A stretch of DNA of 64,000 nucleotides from Amaranthus tricolor (Eukaryota > Streptophyta > Magnoliopsida > Caryophyllales > Amaranthaceae): assembly GCF_026212465.1 (NCBI RefSeq), contig NC_080053.1, positions 9,584,528 to 9,648,527 of the forward strand, written 5' to 3'. Below the pieces are notes generated by a model, which worked only from the letters and a program-made list of their open reading frames with translations, did no database searches and was not told the DNA's origin. Of this stretch, positions 57,113 through 64,000 are shown piece after piece (within the stretch, counting starts at the first letter, position 1; the number at the start of each line of letters is the position of its first letter). A program made the translations under genes and the position numbers.

Positions 57113-60100
57113 GACTTTGAAAATTTAGGGGATAATGTAGATTATTCTGATAGATTTGTTACCGATAGAGAATTTGATTCTGTAGATGATTTACATGCTT
57201 GGGCTAATGAGATAGCAGTAACAATTGGTTTTCAATTTACACGTGCTTCATATAAAAAAAAGAAGGGCGTTCTAGAGTGAGTCTGTACTTAAAATGTCAC
57301 CGCTAAGATAAAAGAAGTGTTGATTTGCATAACTTAGACAATGCTGCCCGACCTGGTTCCAAAAGTAGGGGTTGTGGGTGTAAATTTATGATTTTAGGAA
57401 CTAGTCGTAACCCAGAGGAAAGACCTTGGACGGTTAGAGTGTTTCCTGGTGAAAAAGAAATACATAAACACCCGTTCATCATGTACAGAGATGGTCAAAT
57501 AAGAGTAAATAGGATGACTGTGGATATCAGGCAGCACATACGAGATCTAAGTGCAACTGGCATGCAACCAGCATTTATAATGTCTTCAATTAGAAGAAAT
57601 TTTCCTCGTTTTTATGCTAGTATGAATCAAATTTACAATATGAGACAGTCAATCAGGAGAGAAGAGATGGATGGTAGGACTCCTCTTCAACACTGTCTGT
57701 ATATGGCCTCGGAGCATAATTATGTAGTTTGGACGGACTTGGATAGTGAGGGTCAGTTGACTAGATTATTGATTGCGAATCCAACATCTATCCAGATGCT
57801 ACGTTCGTGGCCCCATGTTGTGTTGATAGACACAACGTACAAAACGAATAAGCAAAAGTGGCCCCTTTGCGAAATCATTGGAATGACGCCAACGAATCAT
57901 AATTTCTTGGTTGCATTCTGTTTGATGCGAGATGAGGCGGCTGTGTCTTATTCTTAGGTGTTGGAGAGGTTGAGGGATATTTACGGGAGAGTCCAGACGC
58001 CCGATGTAATCGTAACGGATTGGGATGAGGATTTGTCTGCAACTATTCATGCTGTCTTTCCAGGTAAACAGGTTTTAATTATTAATTATCGTCGATCTAT
58101 ATATTATATATATCTGAATTAATTTTAAATTTATGTTTAATGCAGATGTACGACATCTATTATGCGTACGGCATATTGGCAATGACGTGGAGAACATGGT
58201 CGATAAATTGTGTGGCGGCAAGAAAAATCAACAGGGGCAGTTATTCAGGCAAACAAAATGGAACCCCTTGGTTAACAGTATGACGATCGCCGATTTTGAA
58301 AACAGATGGGAAGGGATTGTGTCCACTTGGTCGACTAGGAACCGGAGGGTCGTGCGAGATTTGGCAGGAACATGGATTCCTCACAAAGAGAAATTTGTGC
58401 GTGCGTGGACGAATGATTGTTTGTACTTGGGTAACCAGACTACCAGTAGAGTTGAAAGCCAACACTCTTCCTTCAAGTACTATTTGGGTAGCGGTAATAG
58501 CTCATTTGATACGCTCTTTAAAAGGGAACACGCACAAATAACGAATCAACAATCGAGAAGAAGACAAGCTCTTGAGGAATCTAAGAATTCCATTTCAAGG
58601 ACGTCGCGACTTAATTTTCTAAAACCGTTGTATCGTCATGTTTCTATATTTGCCTTGGAACTATTGATGATGGAGCACAGCCAGATGTTAAACCTGGGCA
58701 GTTGTCTTTTAGAAAAATGCGATTGTGTCATTCAAAAAACCCACGGATTACCATGCGCGTGTTACTGTTACTTGTCTATCAGGTCTCATGGTGCTTTGTA
58801 CTTGGACGATATACATCCATTTTGGAAAACGTTAAAGTATTTAGATGCAGAAGAAGACACCAACGAAGAAGTACGACACGTAAACGCCGATGATAAAGAG
58901 TACTTTCAATCATTGGTGGATGAAGTTTTAAAATCCGACCGCTCAGTACTACGACGCGTGTCTCAGGTACTTGAATATGAGCTACACCCCGAAGGTGACG
59001 ACATACCTGAGCCCCAAGCAAGTCCACCGAGGAAAGGAAGACCAATGACAAGCAGAACCTTGAGGAGAAATAAAAGTGCGTTTGAGTACAATAGATCGTC
59101 CTCAAGGGGTCGCGGATCAAGATCTTCATCACGCGGGAGATCCAATGGTAGATCAAGCAGCTGGTCGCATCAATCGTCAATTGGAATTAACTTCAGTTTC
59201 AACTTATCTGGTACCCTTATTTCTTTTCATATAATCTTATATGTTTTATATCAATTGAATGATATTGATATATTGTTATTTTTTCAGATGGTGCAGCAGG
59301 TCGTGATTTTTCACTTTTTCCGTGGCCAGATCACATTCTATTTATTCTTCCGCCATATCTTTTTGATTGGATTGATGTTATAGGTGACAATAATTGTGGA
59401 TTTAGAGCTATTGCCGCCACAGAGTTAGGGGTGAGGAAGCATGGCCTCTGTTACGACGTGCAATGAGTTTGGAAATGGAAACGCATAGAGAACAATATGC
59501 ACGCGTATATCTATCAGCAGATTTGGTGGAGGAAGCTATATTCAGAGTTGGTGCCCACAATAAAGGACCTGCTCTGTACGCTCACTGGTTGGAAATGACA
59601 ACACTATTCTGCAGCAACGTTTTTAAACATAGCAATTGTGTATTATGGCTCTACGGATGGTCATCCAATGTACAATTGTTTAGTGCTTCCTTTAAGAACA
59701 GGGGGAACACATGGCGTAAATAAACTTATACATACTCTTTGGGTAAACGGGAATCATTATGTTCAGCTTTTAATGAACGATGATTCATCTCCACTGCCGC
59801 CAGTCCAACAAAATTGGAGAGGAGCAGCAAACAATTCATGTGCAGGTTTGGAAAGACAGTATCGTAATAGGATATCACTTTGGAATAGAATGTGCGGCGT
59901 ACAACGACAACAGCATAATAACACCGCCGGAGACGCGGTGAATTTAGATACTCCATAGTGTTTATATATAATTCAATGTTATCATTTTTATAATTCAATG
60001 CATTGTAATAATTATATTTATAGTATTCATTGCATGATTAATTAAGTCAATAAATGTGTAAGTGATTCATACGAAACACGTAAAACAAAAAGTTGTTCAT

Positions 60101-60155
60101 CTATACAGATTAAAAACAACAATTGTTCATTCATTACAAAACAGGCAAATGTCTA

Positions 60156-62264
60156 TTAAGGGCTGCGCCCTCTACACTCTTGCCATTCGGCAAACAACTC
60201 TTTAAGATCATCTAAATACATATCAGCAGCATCTCTTTCCCGAGGCGTCATTTGAGCAATAGCTGGCATCCTAAGCAATGGCGCAAGTCGAGTTGGAAAT
60301 TCAGCAGCAAACTGTAAAAACCAGACAATTGCAAAGTCAATACATGTTATGAAACATAAAAATGAAATAGATAATTAGGAACACTAACGTATTCGACTCT
60401 GTTATCCGCAACACCAAACGCAGCAGCAGGTCCTTCACCTGGGATGAGAAAACAGTGGGAAGACACTCTAAACCAGTCCACGTAATCAGGGGCAGCCTCT
60501 GATGGAACCGATGCCCGACACAGTGCCTGCTCAACTACGCGGGCACAGTAAAGGAACCTACTCCACATCTCCATAAACATACAAGAAGAAGCGAATGTAA
60601 CTGAGTAGGAGCCCTGTGCTGGTCGCACAGCTTGGGTAGGTCTCAGCGGAGCGGGGGGAATGTCCTGTGCAAAACCGAGCTGCCTCACTGTCCTCTCAGG
60701 CAAATAGACCTCCACGATATCGAAACAGGTGATACCACCGATATAGGCGGTACGTGGGTGCTCATTCAATAAAGCCCTAGCAGAAGTCATGTACGGAGTC
60801 CACTCCACCTGCTCACAACGAAAATAATACATAATCAACATAACATGAAATTAAAATAATAAACATAATGAAAGTGTGAGGTCATGTACAAAACCTGTGT
60901 CTCTGTCATGGCGTCCAGTATGCTCCTACAGTCTCTCAGTCTGCTCAGCTCACGGATTGGCTTCTGCGGGGACCACATCTCTGCCCTTGTCTTGTTCGGC
61001 ATGTCAGCTTGACGTGGATGGGGGCGGAAGGCTGGGAAGTACTCGTAAATCCATGTCTGCAACAGTCTCAGACAACCAGCAATAGTCTTGCACCCAGTCC
61101 TTGTCGCCATACCCAGTTGGTGATACAAGTGAGCAAGCGTCACTGCACCCCAAGCAATGTCAGCCTGATCAGCGGTAACAGCAACAACAGGGTGAGGACG
61201 CATCCCGACTCTAGTCTTATCCACGAGCAACGTGGAACCAACTATAGCCATGTAGTAAGCGGTAGCTTGAGTATCCATAGATTGAGAACGGTGGCATAGC
61301 TGCAACAGTGCACCAACATTAATGTTGCCGCTTGTGAAGTGCCCCTTCCCACGCAGCTCCGACAATGGCTCCCCAAAAAGGCCGGCCAGGCCAAGCTGCC
61401 AGTCACCATTAGACGGTTCCACGGGAAGTGAACCGTCAATGCCAATTCCTAAGATGCGTTGCACGTCGTGAAACATTATGGTCATCTCCCCCCAAGGCAT
61501 GTGGAAGGTGTTGGTGTCAGGCTGCCACCTTTCCACAAATGCCGTAATGAGAGCACTGTCGATGTGCTGGTGCATTATATACGGCAGACAACCAAGGGGA
61601 CTACCAGGTAACACCCTGTACAAATCATCAGACATGTCCTGAAGTCTGATGATTGAATCCAACGTCTTCTTTCGAGCACGACATTCCAAAATCGGAGGGG
61701 TGCGCTCCGGTCCCTCAAATATAACCTTTGCTACGTGCCCACCGTAGCTGGGTATTAAAGTAGTATCAACAGGGCCCCCGGGCTAGGGTGATGTGATTAA
61801 CCAGTCTGTGTTTGCGGACTGCGAGCGCCTCCTCCCCCGTGGAGCCGCATCCTCAGCCTGGCTTACTCCTGCCTGATCAGAAGTGCCACCCGAGCCCTGC
61901 CCTCTAATCCTGAACTTACCAGCATGGCCTCTTACGATCGTCCAATCAATAGGATGACATGCAGACTCATCCTGACCAAGAGACTCTTCCCGACTAAGAG
62001 ACTCGTCGTAATCAGTATCATCGTCACCTGAGCCGACCGTATGACTATGTAGGCTACTCTGGCGCTAAAAGCGACTACGCACTTGCTCTAGGTTACTTGA
62101 ACGTTGGGCCTGACTATGTATGGCCGCCTGTTCTTGCCTTGCTCGCCTTGCAGATCCCGTAACCCCCTCTCATGGGGATCCCCTCTCAGTAAAGTTGGCC
62201 TAGATCTATTGCCGCTTAATAACCCTCTAAAAAACCCTTTTCCCTTACCTTGATTTCCAGCCAT
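60156..62264 (-). pseudogene. plant mobile domain (PMD, PF10536-like) gene of the MULE
   Basis: Coding exons on -: 62264-60895, 60808-60389 and 60311-60156 (stop TAA), with introns of 86 and 77 bases. N-terminus MAGNQGKGKGFFRGLLSG, then an Arg/Ser/Asp-rich linker. The PMD core includes LIPSYGGHVAKVIFEGPERT, ITAFVERWQPDTNTFHMPWG, EMTIMFHDVQRILGIGIDG, VTADQADIAWGAVTLAHLYH and TWIYEYFPAFRP; the last exon ends ADMYLDDLKELFAEWQE. PMD proteins are found in Gypsy elements, MULEs and the host MAIN/MAIL1 genes; no enzymatic activity is known. Damage: frameshift near 62160 and in-frame TAG at 62065 and 61783. The longest intact piece starts MECRARKK at 61689. Confidence 0.82.
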
Positions 62265-62267
62265 TTA

Positions 62268-62900
62268 CTACAATTTTCATATTTTAAATTAAGACGACAT
62301 TTCAAAGTTAATTTAATAAACACTTAGAATCAAATAAATTAAAAACAAGTAACAAGAAAAATAATTCACAATTACAAACAATTAAACAATTATTATATTC
62401 ATAAATATTTAAACAACTAAAATTTAATAAATTAATTACACTAAGTCACTAAATAAATTCATTCCAAATAAAAAAATAAATAAATAATTAAAAAAATTTA
62501 ATTCAAAATTCTGATTCCAAAAAAAAAAAATTTTTTTTTAAAAAAAAATTACCAGTCGCACTACCCAATCGCACAAAATGTGCGACTACAGTCGCACTTT
62601 TTGTGCGACTGGGTTTTTAATTTATTTATTATTATTTTTTTCCTTTTTCGGAGATCCAAATTAAAAACTACTTCTTACAATAACATTATCATAATACATT
62701 CTATTACAACATTTACTAAATAACATTAACTAAGAAAATAAATTAATTAAACACAAGAAACTCTTTCGAAATTAAAAAAAAAAATTAAAATGGGTTCATC
62801 ACAGTCGCACAAAACGTGCGACTGTACAGTCGCACGTTTTGTGCGACTGTGTTGAACCCATTTTTGTTTTTTTTTTCGATTGATTTAAAATAAAACTTAC
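62268..62900 (-). other. leader intron of the PMD gene, carrying palindromes
   Basis: On - the leader ends TTCGAG with donor GTAAGTTTT; the acceptor ...TTGTAG lies three bases before the ATG at 62264. 633 bases. Its order (A-run, palindrome pair, AATTTCGAA, TTAATTTATT, TATTATGATAATGTTATT, palindrome pair) follows that of the left intron. Confidence 0.6.
62567..62848. repeat. right cluster of palindromes
   Basis: Four units at 62567-62587, 62590-62610, 62803-62823 and 62828-62848, in two pairs. The arms are the same AGTCGCAC and GTGCGACT (first unit AATCGCAC); loops AAAAT, TTTTT, AAAAC and GTTTT. Confidence 0.85.
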
Positions 62901-63033
62901 CTCGAATTTTTGTTGACGACTTCGACTCCAAAGTTTTAGCTCCGATTAATTTTATGTGAAGAATTTGAATTTATAGAAGTGATGAGAGTGTTATTGAGTG
63001 AATTTAAAGTGTTTTTATAGAGGTTTTAAGGTT

Positions 63034-63132
63034 AGTGGCATTTTCGTAATTTTTTAAAGTCCTGGGGCAAAGTCGTAATTTCATTCGGGGGTGGCGATAA
63101 AATGAAAATGGTGGCGACAAATAAGAATCGGG
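63034..63132 (-). repeat. right terminal inverted repeat of the MULE
   Basis: Inverted match of the left repeat, reading inward TTATTTGTCGCCACC, TTCATTTTATCGCCACCCC, AATGAAATTACGA. Followed by the AAAACAAA duplication. Confidence 0.85.
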
Positions 63133-64000
63133 AAAACAAATCACACTATCTCTCTAAGAGTAACAAAATATTTCTTTTTCTAGTCTTAGAGAAAAACTCA
63201 TCTATAAGATTCTTACTGTCCGTATGGTTGGTGGTACTGAATGGGGATAATGGTAATGATTTATAGTATAAAATTTCATTAAAATTTCCATGTCATTCCC
63301 ATGGTGATGAAACTTTGATTATAAAAAGTTTTTTTTTACAAATTTTCATTATCACTTAATACTACCTCTCTCAATGGTAATGCATTGGAATGAATTTTAT
63401 GAAGAAAAGGAGATAATTGAAGTTGGACAAGCATGATTATCAAGGTAGCCAAGAGATTTTTCAACTAAAATTACACTATTTTTCATTTCCATTATCACCG
63501 TTTAAAACCACCTACCAAACGAGTTGTTAGTTTTATTCTTAGCGAATCTAATTGTTTAACAAATGATTGTTAGTTGTTTGCGGTTAGCTTTTAATTGACT
63601 TATTTAACCAGCTAAAAGTGTTGATTGTTTATATTGACTTTTAAGCTAGATAGATAAGTCTGATGTTTATGAAGATGACTGGTAAAGTTAAATATTAGCA
63701 ATTGGTATACAATTATTAGAGGAAAAGTGAAACAACTAAAGTCGTTCAAAAAATCTAATAAAGTTAAATTATTTATATATTTTGACTTATAAGTCATTTT
63801 TCAAGTAGCTAAAAAATGATTTTAAAAACATTTTTTTAAACTTTTTGACCATAAAATATTTAAAAGCTAACCAAAAAACCATTATTACTAATTATCGAAC
63901 AATTCCAAATATCTTTCTTGTAACTTACTATTATTCATCATCATCATACCTAATGTATTCCGCCTATAGAAAATAATGATCAGAATCTAAAAAGAGAAGA
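63133..64000. other. AT-rich intergenic DNA at the right edge
   Basis: Opens with the AAAACAAA duplication; no gene or repeat boundary recognised. Confidence 0.5.

Larger units (their letters stand above)
56453..59958 (+). pseudogene. MULE transposase fused to an OTU-type cysteine protease domain
   Basis: Predicted exons 56453-56485, 57113-58063, 58146-59210 and 59288-59958 with GT/AG introns that keep the frame at each join. Exon 2: FAR1-like N-terminal (REFDSVDDLHAWANEI), then MULE core LIDTTYKTN (Asp) and VIVTDWDEDL (Asp). Exon 3: TTSRVESQHSSFK (Glu), the SWIM-type CDC...GLPCAC, and a Ser/Arg-rich tail. Exon 4: OTU signature DVIGDNNCGFRAIA (Cys) and VNGNHYVQLLMND (His). Damage: frameshift in an A-run near 57265, TAA at 57304, TAG for a tryptophan codon at 57955, and frameshifts near 59430 and 59608. 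Known MULE families carry OTU domains; the substrate is unknown. Confidence 0.85.
56145..63132 (+). mobile_element. Mutator-like element (MULE), 6988 bp, two converging genes
   Basis: Terminal inverted repeats of about 100 bp, transposase-OTU gene from the left end on +, plant-mobile-domain gene from the right end on -. The 3' ends of the two genes are about 200 bases apart. Beyond the formal repeats, the first intron at each end is a diverged inverted copy of the other. The layout recalls maize MuDR, in which two genes run inward from the ends. Stops and frameshifts in both genes suggest a recently inactive copy. Confidence 0.88.

Noticed and set aside
57799..58050. 83-codon ORF on the - strand over the transposase
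   Set aside because: Shadow of the MULE transposase core on the opposite strand.
58720..58775. Loss of the zinc-binding His in the SWIM motif of the MULE transposase (GLPCAC)
   Set aside because: Cys at this position is, as far as I recall, common in OTU-type MULE proteins, so I do not count it as damage.

Overview
This window is nuclear DNA of a flowering plant, probably a eudicot; nothing I can read fixes the species. The evidence is a tandem array of plant-type 5S rRNA genes followed by about 49 kb of nested and broken plant transposable elements (copia/Sirevirus-like, Ty3/Gypsy-Tat-like, hAT and Mutator-like). Coding regions are AT-rich and some contain spliceosomal introns. I see no intact single-copy host protein gene.

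Layout. 1-14889: head-to-tail 5S rDNA on the + strand, 22 complete 120-base genes spaced 672-676 bases apart, cut off at both ends. Each spacer carries a decayed second 5S copy with its own decayed upstream region, so the unit looks like an ancient dimer. 14890-21286: a copia element on the - strand with LTR, primer site, gag and pol, truncated in RNase H exactly where the 5S array ends. 21287-24978: the 3' part of a probable Tat-type Gypsy element (+) with an antisense extra ORF and a 3' LTR. 25376-31652: a 5'-truncated Sirevirus-like copia (A) with RT, RNase H, an env-like ORF and an LTR. That same LTR leads straight into the primer site and gag of a 3'-truncated relative (B, 31653 to about 33425). 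B breaks into the gag of a third, different Sirevirus-like element (C, to 42230), which has its own pol, env-like ORF and 3' LTR. 42231-45911: intergenic DNA with small fragments. 45917-55589: a complete but internally deleted copia element (D) with 5-base target duplications. A Gypsy-type solo LTR sits in its left LTR and a 3.66-kb hAT transposon sits in its RNase H. 56145-63132: a Mutator-like element with about 100-bp terminal inverted repeats. It has a transposase-OTU gene on + and a plant-mobile-domain gene on -, converging tail to tail. 63133-64000: AT-rich intergenic DNA.

How it fits together. The 5S genes look functional: the internal control regions and T-rich terminators are intact. 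They appear kept uniform by unequal exchange, since a three-unit block is repeated. The mobile elements are almost all dead, with frameshifts, stops and truncations. The hAT and the Mutator-like element are the least damaged. Insertion order can be read from the nesting: D is older than the solo LTR and the hAT inside it, and the Tat-like element is older than the copia that interrupts it.
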